Positions 44,415 through 53,489 are shown, counted from the stretch's first letter. The stretch is 64,000 nucleotides of DNA from Candidatus Bathyarchaeota archaeon A05DMB-2 (GCA_018475625.1 JAAKEZ010000004.1:62001-126000); one strand, 5' to 3'. Notes: generated from the letters alone by a model not told the origin. Made by a program: numbers and translations.

Positions 44415-45188
44415 TCAACCAAATTTTCCAGTTATGTATTTTTCTGTTAATTCGCTTTTTGGATTCTCAAACACGCTTATCGTGGCGCCGTATTCTACGA
44501 GTTGCCCGAGATACAAGAAAGCGGTGAAGTCAGAAACCCGCGCTGCTTGCTGCATGTTGTGCGTAACGACTACGACCGTATAGTCCCTCTTGAGCGAAAC
44601 AATTAATTCCTCAATCTTAGCTGTGGCAATCGGGTCAAGGGCTGAGCAAGGTTCATCCATCAGGATCACCTCAGGCTGCAAGGCAATCGCCCGTGCAATG
44701 CATAGTCGTTGTTGTTGTCCGCCGGAGATGCTTGTCCCCGACTTCTTCAGGTCGTCTTTGACTTCGTCCCATAAATGTGCTTTTTCAAGGCTCTGCTTCA
44801 CGATGTCGTCGAGGTTTTTTCCTTTCTTCACTCCTGTGAGTTTTAGCCCTGCCGCCACGTTATCGTAGATGGACATTGTGGGAAACGGGTTTGGCTTTTG
44901 AAAAACCATGCCCACTCTTCTGCGGATTAACACCGGGTCAACATGGTCTGCGTAGATGTTTTCGCCATCGAGAAGCACCTTTCCCTCTATTTTCGAGTTC
45001 GGAATCAGCTCGTGCATTCTGTTAAAGCACCTGACGAGAGTAGATTTTCCGCACCCTGATGGTCCTATTATTGCCGTAACGGAGTTGGCTTTGACGGTGA
45101 GGTTTATGTTTTTTAGAGCCTGCTTGGAGCCGAACCAAGCGCTTAACCCGTTGCACTGCATTTTGTCTTTTGAAGGTGTTTCACTCAT
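44415..45188 (-). CDS. pstB: Phosphate ABC transporter ATP-binding protein
   Basis: A 257-residue PstB: Walker [10 protein letters not shown], signature SGGQQQR, Walker [14 protein letters not shown], all intact. It powers phosphate import through PstA/PstC. The start overlaps the end of pstA by four bases (ATGA). Confidence 0.96.
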   Translation of the reverse strand: MSETPSKDKMQCNGLSAWFGSKQALKNINLTVKANSVTAIIGPSGCGKSTLVRCFNRMHELIPNSKIEGKVLLDGENIYADHVDPVLIRRRVGMVFQKPNPFPTMSIYDNVAAGLKLTGVKKGKNLDDIVKQSLEKAHLWDEVKDDLKKSGTSISGGQQQRLCIARAIALQPEVILMDEPCSALDPIATAKIEELIVSLKRDYTVVVVTHNMQQAARVSDFTAFLYLGQLVEYGATISVFENPKSELTEKYITGKFG

Positions 45189-45979
45189 TTTTGAAGACGG
45201 CTCCTGCTTGCTATTCTGACGCCTATGTTTAGGCTTAGCACGATTAAGATGAGCACCAACGCGGCGCCCCAGCCCTGAGCTTGCGAACTCGGGTATGGCA
45301 TTAACGCGTCTTTCCAGATTCTCAGAGGAAGCGCGTCGATGGGCTGGTCGAAACCTGAAAAGAAGTTCTGATTCCCCAAAACCGTCATTATTAATGGTGC
45401 TGTTTCGCCAGCGATTCTAGCCACTGCGAGAAGGATCCCCGTGATTAAGCCCGATTTGGCGGCTGGCAAGACAATGTTAAGCGTCGTTCGCCACTTGTGC
45501 ACGCCCAACGCGAGTGAGGCTTCTCGGACGGAGTTCGGCACAAGTTTCAATGATTCTTCGGTGGTTCTGGCGACTATGGGAATTAGGATGAGGGCAAGGG
45601 CGATGGCGCCTGCTAAGGGCGAATGGTAACCCGTGTTGAGGACGACCACGCTGAAAACGGTTATTCCGACCACTATGGAAGGAAACTCTGTCAGGATATC
45701 ATTAACCGTTCTCATCGAAGCCGCATACTTGTTGTTTCCATACTCAGCCAGGTATACTCCAGACAGTACGCCGATTGGTACGCCGATGAGGCTGGTGAGA
45801 CCAATCAGGATTAACGTGCCTTGAATTGCGGGACCTATGCCGCCTGCAGACTGCCCAATCACGCCGGATGGTTGAGTAAGGAATTGCAGACTCAGCTGCG
45901 GCGCCCCTCGAACAACTACCTCAAAAAGAATGCTCAGCAACGGTATAACCGCAATGATGACGCATATGAAGCAGAGCAC
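45185..45979 (-). CDS. pstA: Phosphate ABC transporter permease, with unusual start
   Basis: A 264-residue permease from GTG 45979, with six membrane helices and the EAA-type loop ([17 protein letters not shown]). GTG 45979 has no ribosome-binding site and cuts off the basic cytoplasmic end that PstA normally has. In the same frame, 16 codons upstream (AANYAFRKFKNRLFF) restore it, and GGAGGTG lies 7 bases before an ATA codon (46027-46025) that overlaps the pstC stop as ATAG. The true start may be that ATA. Confidence 0.9.
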   Translation of the reverse strand: MLCFICVIIAVIPLLSILFEVVVRGAPQLSLQFLTQPSGVIGQSAGGIGPAIQGTLILIGLTSLIGVPIGVLSGVYLAEYGNNKYAASMRTVNDILTEFPSIVVGITVFSVVVLNTGYHSPLAGAIALALILIPIVARTTEESLKLVPNSVREASLALGVHKWRTTLNIVLPAAKSGLITGILLAVARIAGETAPLIMTVLGNQNFFSGFDQPIDALPLRIWKDALMPYPSSQAQGWGAALVLILIVLSLNIGVRIASRSRLQK

Positions 45980-46023
45980 GAAAAAAAGCCTGTTCTTAAA
46001 CTTCCTAAAGGCGTAGTTGGCTG

Positions 46024-46971
46024 CTATTCTACGGCACCTCCTCCCTTGACCTTCAAAACGCGGGTCACCATCATGTGAGCGATTATGTTAATGGAGAGAG
46101 CGAGCAAAAGCAGAATTAATCCAACGCCTATGTAGGCTGGCAACTCCAATGATGCGGGCGTGGCTTCCAAGAAGCCGTTGGCTATGAGGGAGGACATGGT
46201 TTGGCTGGGTTTGAAAAGCGATGTTGGAACCGCTGCTGGACCGATGGCGTTTCCGATGACCATTGTGACCGCCATCGTTTCGCCAACTGCTCTGCCTAAG
46301 CCAAGAATAACTGCCCCGAAGATGCCTGAACGCCCATAACTCAGCACCCAGTGTCTAGTGACTTCCCATTTTGTGGCGCCTATGCTGTAAGCAGCTTCCC
46401 GGAGTGAGTCAGGAACCGCCTGGATAACTTCTCTCGAAACTGACGAAACAGTAGGTATTATCATAATCGCCAAAATTACTCCAGCACTAAACACGTCTAG
46501 GCCGAACGGGGTTCCGCTGAACACGGGAATCCAACCTAAATACGTGGATAACGGCGTTTCTATGTAGTTGAGAATCCAAAAGCGGAACACGAAAAGCCCC
46601 CAGAGTCCATATATCACGCTTGGGACAGCAGCCAGCAACTCCACAAGATACGAGATTGGCACCTTAACCGTTTTTGGAGCCATCTCAACGAGAAATATAG
46701 CTATGCCCAGACTAAGGGGCACCCCTATCAAGAGAGCAATAGCGGAGGTTACGAGTGTTCCAAGTAGGTAGGGCAATGCTCCGAATATTTCTCTTCCCGG
46801 CACAGGGTTCCATTGGGTTCCAATGAAGAAATAGCCGCCGAACCGCTGCAGAACTGGAAGGGCGCCCGTAGAAAGGGTGTACGCATTTACTATAAGAATA
46901 ACAGCAGCTGACGCCGCGATGATGGCGGTGAGTAATTTGAAGAGGTTATCGTATGATAATGTTTGATTCAT
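46024..46971 (-). CDS. pstC: Phosphate ABC transporter permease
   Basis: A 315-residue PstC with six membrane segments and the EAA-like loop (SLREAAYSIGATKWEVTRHW). The N-terminal region contains GYFFIGTQWNPVPG, which is family-typical. It pairs with PstA to form the channel. It ends in a glycine-rich tail (KVKGGGAVE) whose codons also carry the ribosome-binding site for pstA. Confidence 0.95.
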   Translation of the reverse strand: MNQTLSYDNLFKLLTAIIAASAAVILIVNAYTLSTGALPVLQRFGGYFFIGTQWNPVPGREIFGALPYLLGTLVTSAIALLIGVPLSLGIAIFLVEMAPKTVKVPISYLVELLAAVPSVIYGLWGLFVFRFWILNYIETPLSTYLGWIPVFSGTPFGLDVFSAGVILAIMIIPTVSSVSREVIQAVPDSLREAAYSIGATKWEVTRHWVLSYGRSGIFGAVILGLGRAVGETMAVTMVIGNAIGPAAVPTSLFKPSQTMSSLIANGFLEATPASLELPAYIGVGLILLLLALSINIIAHMMVTRVLKVKGGGAVE

Positions 46972-47049
46972 TAAAATCGGTCTCGCATCTAAGGGAATTT
47001 TTAAGAAAAAGACTTTGGAAGGTGGTGCATGGCAACATTTACCACCACT

Positions 47050-48153
47050 TTAGGTCGTCGGCAGTTGCTGTCCGTTGAAAGTTATCGCCTTGATGGATGC
47101 TTCGTTTATTTGCACCACGTTGCTCGGCAACTGAGCGTATTCTAAATCAGGTGCCAGTTGTTGTCCATCATGGATGACCCACCAGAGGAATTGCACAAGC
47201 GCCGCCGCTTTAGCCTGCGTCATGGTAGGAATCACGTTGAGTTCTTCGTATACTAATAAGTAGGTGAAGCTGACTATTGGATAAGCTTGCGAACCTGGAG
47301 CGTTAAGGACGTTCACGTTTGACCAGTCTTCGTTGCCTGCGGGGAGCCCTTGAGAAGCCACTGACTGCACCGCTTCTTTTGTTGAATCGAGCGAAGGCAA
47401 AATCCAGTTGCCTGCAGGGTTCTGAATCGCAGCCACGGTCATGCTGTTCTGTAGTGCGTAAGCCAATTCGACGTATCCGATAGTGTACGGAGTTCCTTGT
47501 ACAACGCCTGCTACGCCAGTGTTGCCGTTGGCGCCGAGTCCAGTGGGCCAAGCAACCGTTTTTCCTTGTCCAACTGCCTGTTTCCAATCAGAACTCGCCT
47601 CGCTCAAGTAACCCGTGAAGATGAAGGTTGTTCCAGAGCCGTCAGAGCGGTGCACCACGATGATGTCCTTATCCGGTAATGTCACTCCCGTGTTGAGGTT
47701 TTGTATGGCTGGGTCGTTCCATTTTGTCACCTTGCCTTGGAATATGTCGGCTATGACCTTGCCAGTCATGTGCAAACCTGTCGGAGCGCCAGGTATGTTG
47801 TATGCTACAGTTACGGCGCCAATTGTTTCTGGTATGTGAAGTACGTTTGGTGCTTTTTCCCTGTCCGCAGCGCTGAGTGGTGCGTCTGAAGCTGCGAAAT
47901 CTACAGTTTTGCCTGTGAGTGCGGTGATGCCTCCGCCGCTGCCTATCGCTTGGTAGTTGATTTGAACGTTGGATTTGACTTGCTTATACTGCGTAATCAT
48001 TGACTCAAGCAGTGGATACGGGAATGTGGCTCCTGAACCATTCAGTATTGCTGTTTCTTGACTGGGGTTTGAAAAGTATATGTAGCCGAGACCGCTTCCT
48101 ATGACGATTGCTATTGCTACTAGTGCAATGGCGATTTTTGATACATTTTTCAT
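47050..48153 (-). CDS. pstS: Phosphate-binding protein
   Basis: A 367-residue PstS: signal/anchor segment (SKIAIALVAIAIVIGSGLGY), then NGSGATFPYPLLESMI and YQAIGSGGGITAL, the phosphate-contacting loops, and VVHRSDGSGTTFIFTGYL. It captures phosphate outside the membrane and delivers it to PstC/PstA. Promoter TATA-like TATATAA (minus strand) lies about 48193-48200, next to the palindromes. Confidence 0.95.
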   Translation of the reverse strand: MKNVSKIAIALVAIAIVIGSGLGYIYFSNPSQETAILNGSGATFPYPLLESMITQYKQVKSNVQINYQAIGSGGGITALTGKTVDFAASDAPLSAADREKAPNVLHIPETIGAVTVAYNIPGAPTGLHMTGKVIADIFQGKVTKWNDPAIQNLNTGVTLPDKDIIVVHRSDGSGTTFIFTGYLSEASSDWKQAVGQGKTVAWPTGLGANGNTGVAGVVQGTPYTIGYVELAYALQNSMTVAAIQNPAGNWILPSLDSTKEAVQSVASQGLPAGNEDWSNVNVLNAPGSQAYPIVSFTYLLVYEELNVIPTMTQAKAAALVQFLWWVIHDGQQLAPDLEYAQLPSNVVQINEASIKAITFNGQQLPTT

Positions 48154-48200
48154 TTTTCAATCCTCGTTTTGGAATTAATAGCGGAGAACGGTTATTATAT

Positions 48201-48246
48201 AGATAATCTCCGTAATCTTTATAGATTGCATTAGTCTGTATAGACT
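48201..48246. promoter_or_regulatory. Palindrome cluster between pstS and the AbrB-PhoU gene
   Basis: Three palindromes lie in the 128-base divergent region: AGAT-A-ATCT (48201-48209), AATCT-TTAT-AGATT (48214-48227) and AGTCT-GTAT-AGACT (48233-48246). The last two have centres 19 bases apart, about two helical turns. They lie between the TATA-like sequences for pstS (about 48193-48200, minus) and the AbrB-PhoU gene (about 48245-48253, plus). Candidate binding sites for the AbrB-domain regulator. Confidence 0.6.
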
Positions 48247-48281
48247 ATATAGAATTGGAATTTAAGTAAATATACAAAAAC

Positions 48282-49376
48282 ATGTTTAGAACGGTGTACA
48301 ACTTGAAAACGCCAGAAAACAAGGGAAACGAAGAGCAACGAAAAGTCCAGTTCACGGGCGGATCCACGTACATCATATCGTTGCCTAAAAAATGGATTGA
48401 CCAAAACCATCTTAAAAAAGGAAACATGGTAAGACTCCGTGAGGAAGAAGGCGGCGTATTATCAATAATTCCAACCGGCAGGGTAGTAGAGCAAAAACCA
48501 GAAGAGGCTTTACTTAAAGTCTCGCCTAAAGACAACCCCGACTCGGTGATTCGAAAGGTTGTCTCCGCTTATCTAGTGGGCTACAATCTTATTCGCATAA
48601 GAGCCGAGAAACAGCAGCAGTTATCTACGGAACAAAGATACGGTATAAAGAATTTTGCGCGGCATATGCTTGTCGGAACCGAAATCGTCACAGACACTCC
48701 TTCTGAGCTGACATTGCAGGTTTTGTTAAGCTACCCCGAACTTTCTATTCAAAGTGCCTTAAGAAGAATGAGCATAATAACATCCTCAATGCACAGGGAC
48801 GCCGTAACCGCGCTCAAAACGCTTGACCACCAGATAGCCAAAAACGTAATCACCACTGACAACGAAGTTGACAGGTTCACTCTTTACATAATTCGCCAAC
48901 TCAAAACTGCAGTGCAAAATCCGCGAATCATAAAAGAAATAGGTTTAACCAACGCCCGAGATTGCTTGGGATACCGTTTAGTGACAAAATCCGTGGAAAG
49001 AACCGCAGATCACGCAGTCAACATAGCAGAAAACATTCTACCCCTAAAGCAACGGTTAAGCGCCGAGATCATTGAGCAAATTGAAGAAATGAGTGAAATC
49101 GCGGTTTCCATGTTTGAAACAGCCATAGACGCGCTGTTGAGGCAGGATTTCAGTCTTGCCGAAAGCATAATCGAGAAAACAAATGCCCTCGCCTTAATGG
49201 AAAAGAAAGCTGTGGCTTCTTCGCAAAAAATCGCTGTTGACGAAGTGGCAAATATGCGGTTAATCATCGAAAGCGTCAGGCGCACAGCAGAATACGCCGC
49301 TGACATCGCAGAGGTTGTGCTTAATCTCACCGTGGAATCGATAATAAGTGGGGAAACCGCATTCAAACAATCATAG
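48282..49376 (+). CDS. AbrB/SpoVT-domain PhoU-like phosphate regulator
   Basis: A 364-residue protein: N-terminal AbrB/SpoVT DNA-binding domain (RKVQFTGGSTYIISLPKKW), then two PhoU-like helical repeats (RRMSIITSSMHRDAVTALKT, SVERTADHAVNIAENIL and IESVRRTAEYAADIAEVVL). The archaeal family couples a DNA-binding domain with the phosphate-sensing PhoU fold. It is divergent from pstS, with palindromes between, so it is very likely the transcriptional regulator of the pst operon. Confidence 0.88.
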   Translation: MFRTVYNLKTPENKGNEEQRKVQFTGGSTYIISLPKKWIDQNHLKKGNMVRLREEEGGVLSIIPTGRVVEQKPEEALLKVSPKDNPDSVIRKVVSAYLVGYNLIRIRAEKQQQLSTEQRYGIKNFARHMLVGTEIVTDTPSELTLQVLLSYPELSIQSALRRMSIITSSMHRDAVTALKTLDHQIAKNVITTDNEVDRFTLYIIRQLKTAVQNPRIIKEIGLTNARDCLGYRLVTKSVERTADHAVNIAENILPLKQRLSAEIIEQIEEMSEIAVSMFETAIDALLRQDFSLAESIIEKTNALALMEKKAVASSQKIAVDEVANMRLIIESVRRTAEYAADIAEVVLNLTVESIISGETAFKQS

Positions 49377-49392
49377 CCTAAAGGCTTTCCGC

Positions 49393-50013
49393 TTAGAGCT
49401 TCCTACCCCAGCAGTCCCGATAAGAATAACTTTGCAACTGTTTTCTGCGAGGTGCTCTAGGCTTTTCTGCTGGATAACCCAATGTGATGAGTGCTTGAGG
49501 CTCAACCTCTTCTGGTATCATCAAAACTTTTCTAACCGTTTCCTTGCAGAATGCAGATGCAGAATACCAGCAAGCTCCCAACCCGCAAGCGTGAGCTGCC
49601 AAAAGCAGGTTTTGCACCGCCGCGCCTAAGCTTTGAACCGCCAAGTCACGCTCAACTCTTTGCCTCGACTCATCCGCATACCTATCCATGTCCTCCATTG
49701 TTACACATGCGATTATCAACATAGGCGCTCGCGTGAACCGCTCCACAGACGCCTTGCACAGGTTTTTGCGAACCTGAGGCGTGACGCCTTGCTTAGCCAA
49801 ATTCGCCATCCACGCGCCGGCCATTGCCTCAGCCAACGTTTGCTTCTCGACTGCGCGGGTCAGGACGATGAACCGCCACGGTTGCGCATTATGTGCTGAC
49901 GGCGCCCAGCCTGCCGCCTCCAAAACTCGCCGGAGCACGCTTAACGGGACTTTTCGGGAGGAATAGGTTCTGACGCTCCGCCGCGTTTTAATAGCGTCTA
50001 TAACATGTGTCAT
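49393..50013 (-). CDS. Nitroreductase-family protein
   Basis: A 206-residue FMN-dependent nitroreductase-fold protein: N-terminal IKTRRSVRTYSSRKV (FMN phosphate-binding Arg cluster), APSAHNAQPWRFIV and GLGACWYSAS. The substrate cannot be read; family members reduce nitro groups, flavins or quinones. Convergent with the phosphate regulator; the gap is only 16 bases. Confidence 0.87.
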   Translation of the reverse strand: MTHVIDAIKTRRSVRTYSSRKVPLSVLRRVLEAAGWAPSAHNAQPWRFIVLTRAVEKQTLAEAMAGAWMANLAKQGVTPQVRKNLCKASVERFTRAPMLIIACVTMEDMDRYADESRQRVERDLAVQSLGAAVQNLLLAAHACGLGACWYSASAFCKETVRKVLMIPEEVEPQALITLGYPAEKPRAPRRKQLQSYSYRDCWGRKL

Positions 50014-50118
50014 GGAAATCTGTTAATCAATGCTGCATGAACGCATTTTAGTCTTTGCCAACATCGCAGCAGTTAAGTAAATTATTTTAATACCGCATAA
50101 CATACTCCGAAATCGTAC

Positions 50119-51006
50119 ATGTTGAAGAAAAAATCAGCCTCCTTCGCAGTAATCCTTACAACGTTGCTGATTGCCAGCTTAGCCCCGGCAACCGTCAAGG
50201 GCTGGAGCAACGGCGGTTACAGCGCCGACCCATCGCATCCGGATTATGGCACACACGACTGGGTTGCCGAGCACGCGCTGGACTGGCTACCGCCAGCGGA
50301 AAAGCAGTTTCTGCTGGATAACAAAGCTGCCTACCTTTATGGCACCGAACTGCCTGACAACAACCAAGCGCCAGACGGCATAGGCGACACCACCAAGCAC
50401 CACATTTACTTCACGGCAGAGGGCGCGGTGCAGGACGACGCCGCGGCGGTGCGAGCCAGAGACGAGTACAGCTTGGCGCTTAACTATTACCGGGCTGGGA
50501 ACCTGTCGGAAGCCGCGAAGCATTTGGGCGCGGTGACGCATTACGTGGCGGACATGGCGGTTTTCGGCCATGTGATGGGCGCGTCTACGGCGTGGGGCGC
50601 TGAAACGCACCACAGCGACTACGAAGATTACGTGCAGCGACGGACGGACAGCTATATGGGCGATTTTGACAGTTACTTGATTTTTGACGGCACCCTAGTC
50701 GCTTTGTCGGCTTACGACGCGGCGGTCAGCTTGGCTAATGATACGACTTTTGATGCGGATGGGCAACTGACTTGTGTTTGGATGGATCAGAACTACAATT
50801 GGAATGACGCTACGTTCAAAAACAGAAGCGGAGAATCACTGAACTTGGCTGTTAACTTGGTTGCTGACGTACTGCACACCTTCAGTCTCGATGTAGAAGT
50901 AATCCCAGAGTTCTCAACATGGATAGTTTTGCCTCTATTTTTGTTAACGGCACTACTTGCTACGATGATTAAAAAGCGCAGTGATGGCGTACTAAAAGCT
51001 TTTTGA
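50119..51006 (+). CDS. Secreted zinc-dependent phospholipase C-like protein with PEF-CTERM-type tail
   Basis: A 295-residue protein. Signal peptide about residues 1-28 (ending PATVKGWSNGG). The mature part has the zinc-dependent phospholipase C/P1-nuclease-like histidine pattern: GTHDWVAEHAL, THYVADMAVFGHVMG and HHSDYEDYV. The C-terminus is VIPEFSTWIVLPLFLL followed by KKR, a PEF-CTERM-like archaeosortase sorting signal. It probably acts at the cell surface. No archaeosortase gene is in the window. TATA-like TTTTAATA is near 50086. Confidence 0.8.
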   Translation: MLKKKSASFAVILTTLLIASLAPATVKGWSNGGYSADPSHPDYGTHDWVAEHALDWLPPAEKQFLLDNKAAYLYGTELPDNNQAPDGIGDTTKHHIYFTAEGAVQDDAAAVRARDEYSLALNYYRAGNLSEAAKHLGAVTHYVADMAVFGHVMGASTAWGAETHHSDYEDYVQRRTDSYMGDFDSYLIFDGTLVALSAYDAAVSLANDTTFDADGQLTCVWMDQNYNWNDATFKNRSGESLNLAVNLVADVLHTFSLDVEVIPEFSTWIVLPLFLLTALLATMIKKRSDGVLKAF

Positions 51007-51028
51007 ACTGGAGTAGCCACCTGATAGA

Positions 51029-51568
51029 ATGGGTGCAAAGATGCCGGGACGAAAAAGAGCACGCAAATCTTACGCCAAAAAAGAAGTTTTCATTGTTCAC
51101 GGAACCGACCATGGACCCATGAAGGAGTTGAAAGCTATCCTTGCGGAGTCTGGCCTTAACCCGATAGTTCTCAACGAGCAACCGAGCGGCGGCAGGACAT
51201 TAGTGGAGAAGCTGGAAGAGTATTCTGATGTGGGGTATGCGTTTGTCATCTTGACGCCGGATGACCTCGGCGGCATCTATGAGAGCGGCAAAAAGTGGTC
51301 CAGGCCAAAGAGGCTTAGGAGTTTCTTGAAGAAGGCTTATCCCCGTGCGCGCCAGAACGTAATTCTTGAGCTAGGCTATTTTATTGGGAAGTTGGGAAGG
51401 GACAGGGTTTCTTGTTTGCTGAAAAAGCCGCTTGAGCAGCCATCGGATATTCACGGCATCGTTTACATCCGTTTCGACAAATCGCTGGAGGAGGTTAGGA
51501 ATGCGATACTGAAAGAGTTAGAGGCGGCAGGCTACACCGTAAACCCCAGTCAATCCAGCAACCAATGA
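51029..51568 (+). CDS. TIR-like nucleotide-binding protein (Cap12/Pycsar effector type)
   Basis: A 179-residue stand-alone TIR-like domain of the Cap12/Pycsar-effector family. Seen: first strand KEVFIVHGTDH, GYAFVILTPDDLGG, and RARQNVILELGYFIGKLG, where Glu114 matches the catalytic NADase glutamate. Related domains degrade NAD+ in antiphage systems such as CBASS. Here there is no adjacent cyclase or sensor domain, so the trigger is unknown. It starts 22 bases after the phospholipase gene and ends just before the virus tail module. Confidence 0.82.
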   Translation: MGAKMPGRKRARKSYAKKEVFIVHGTDHGPMKELKAILAESGLNPIVLNEQPSGGRTLVEKLEEYSDVGYAFVILTPDDLGGIYESGKKWSRPKRLRSFLKKAYPRARQNVILELGYFIGKLGRDRVSCLLKKPLEQPSDIHGIVYIRFDKSLEEVRNAILKELEAAGYTVNPSQSSNQ

Positions 51569-51709
51569 TGCACAGCAAAAAATTGATTCAGCATAATTGC
51601 TTTTCTTTTTAAGACTTTTTTGTTAAATAGACTCTAATTAGCCTTTTTTATTGTGAAAATTGTTTAAATTTGGCTTATTCGCCTTTTCCATGTATGAGGT
51701 TGACTCGGA

Positions 51710-52063
51710 TTGGCGAATGTTTCACTCAGCGACGTGCGCGACACCATCAATGTCAGCGCCGCGGACATCCCAGACGCTAAGCTTCAGAAAATGGTCAAAC
51801 GCGCCGAAGTCACGCTAGAGCTGGAACTCGGCAGGGAGATAGACTTTGCGGACTGCACGGAGGCGGAGAAGGAGTTCATCACGTTGCTGGCGGCGGTTTA
51901 TGCTGTTTGCTACATGACAGGCGGCAGCGCGGTCGGGTTGAGCTTCAGCGTGGGCGACCAGAACGTCAGCGTAGCCGATAAGGCTCCTCCGCTGGCGGTG
52001 CTTCAGCAGGAGCTTGAGCGAATTCTAAGCGGGCTAAAACAGCCAGTCATAGGGAGCGCGTAA
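51710..52063 (+). CDS. Head-tail connector protein
   Basis: A 117-residue helical protein resembling gp6-type head-tail connectors: SLSDVRDTINVSAADIPD at the N-terminus, KMVKRAEVTLELELG, and EFITLLAAVYAVCYM. It would form the ring below the portal. TTG 51710 is the start, with GAGGTTG upstream and a TATA-like GTTTAAATTT at about 51662. It opens the tail operon. Confidence 0.7.
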   Translation: MANVSLSDVRDTINVSAADIPDAKLQKMVKRAEVTLELELGREIDFADCTEAEKEFITLLAAVYAVCYMTGGSAVGLSFSVGDQNVSVADKAPPLAVLQQELERILSGLKQPVIGSA

Positions 52064-52067
52064 TGGA

Positions 52068-53489
52068 ATGGCGAAGGTTCCTGAAGCTTATTACCAGTTC
52101 GTCATGGACTGCGCGCCCTACGTGTACGTGGTGCCCGGCGCGGGACCAGACATGGAGTGGGGCAGAGCCGCGTTCGCTGCGGCGTTCGCAGTTGACTTCC
52201 TCTTCGAAGCCTACTTCGACCCCCAGTTCGATGACCGAAGTAGCGAGATTGAGGCGAAAATCGTGGAGCTTGCTGATTGGATGCTGACGCAGCAGTGCAC
52301 GGACAGCGGGAAGCAGGCGTTCGGCGGGTTCAAAAGCGCTGAAGGCAGCACGGCGTATTACAGCGTGGACGCGTGCCGCACGATACCGGCGTTGCTGAAG
52401 GCGTACGAGCTAACGAGCAATACCACGTACATGAACAGCGCTGCACTGGCGGCAGGCACGTTCCTTTACAACATGCAGCATAAGCCAAGCATTTTGGGCG
52501 TGCACGATCGGTATCACGGCGGGTTCGCAAGAGCCGCCACGCTGGCTGACGCATGGCTGGGGCAGATGGATGTTGAATGCCTCTACGGTCTCATTGCGTT
52601 GAAGATGCTGTGTGAATCAGACCCCGCCAACAAAGACAAGTACGAAAGCATGATAGCGGATGCTGTGGACTTTTACCGTCAGGGGCTCGAGGGCGCTTAC
52701 GTCTATTTTGACCCGCTACCAAGCGGAGACGGGAAGTGGCATCGCACCGACGTGGCGTGCAGCACTGTTTTTGACGATTGCTTAGCTTACGCGTTGCTGG
52801 GCGTTTACGATAATGAGGGCTGGAGTCCCACGGTGCAGAAGGCTTACCAGCTTCTCAATGCCATCGGCGCTTCTCCGCTATATGCTGCGTATAATCCTGC
52901 AGTCTGCTGGGCTGGCTACCTCAACGTCGCGGCGAAGGCGCCGGCATGCGATTATTATGACTGCGTGACCGCTGGAATCCTCGCGAGGCTGCGCCGAGAC
53001 CACGACAAACCCGCCTACCAGTTCAGCGCCGAAACGGTCAGCAGCCACGCTGAGGCATTTATGTTCTGGGGCGCCAAGCACGCGGACTACGCGCCTGTAG
53101 AGAATAAGCAGGCGATGGCGACTGTGTGCTGGCTCGGGCAACTGCTCCTTGGCTATGAGGCACCGGTGACGCGGTTCACGCAGGTGCTGAACAGCAAGGG
53201 CGAAGACCTCACGCTTTACCCCGTGGTTGAGGTGGGCGAACGCGCAGCTTACGGCGCGGGCGTGGCTTTGAAGGCAATTGTTTTGCCCGCCAAAGCCGAG
53301 GAAACGCTGCTTGAACCCGGCTACATCCCAAGCGATTACCTTACTCTTCACGTGTTTACGCCTCTGCGGCGCCGAGACAAAATCCGCAGAAACGGCGTGG
53401 ACTACGAGGTCACGAGCGTGCAGGAGTTCACGTTCAAAGGCGAACCCGCATTCCGCAAAGCATCATGCAGGAGGCTCATAGGTCAATGA
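52068..53489 (+). CDS. Alpha/alpha-toroid-like domain fused to a head-closure domain
   Basis: A 473-residue two-part protein. Residues ~1-360 are helical and repeat-like, with aromatic and acidic residues in helical hairpins (VELADWMLTQQCTDSGKQAF, FDDCLAYALLGVYD), resembling the alpha/alpha toroids of glycosidases. Residues ~370-473 are beta-rich and resemble phage head-closure/joining proteins (LHVFTPLRRRDKIRRNGVDY, then EVTSVQEF). It sits exactly where a head-closure gene belongs. A normal one is ~110 residues. Both calls are by pattern; the toroid's activity, if any, is unknown. Confidence 0.6.
   Translation: MAKVPEAYYQFVMDCAPYVYVVPGAGPDMEWGRAAFAAAFAVDFLFEAYFDPQFDDRSSEIEAKIVELADWMLTQQCTDSGKQAFGGFKSAEGSTAYYSVDACRTIPALLKAYELTSNTTYMNSAALAAGTFLYNMQHKPSILGVHDRYHGGFARAATLADAWLGQMDVECLYGLIALKMLCESDPANKDKYESMIADAVDFYRQGLEGAYVYFDPLPSGDGKWHRTDVACSTVFDDCLAYALLGVYDNEGWSPTVQKAYQLLNAIGASPLYAAYNPAVCWAGYLNVAAKAPACDYYDCVTAGILARLRRDHDKPAYQFSAETVSSHAEAFMFWGAKHADYAPVENKQAMATVCWLGQLLLGYEAPVTRFTQVLNSKGEDLTLYPVVEVGERAAYGAGVALKAIVLPAKAEETLLEPGYIPSDYLTLHVFTPLRRRDKIRRNGVDYEVTSVQEFTFKGEPAFRKASCRRLIGQ

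Noticed and set aside
816-51669. AATTGTTTA-like match between the two proposed breakpoints
   Set aside because: About 9 A/T-rich bases, in direct rather than inverted orientation; expected by chance and not evidence of the recombination.
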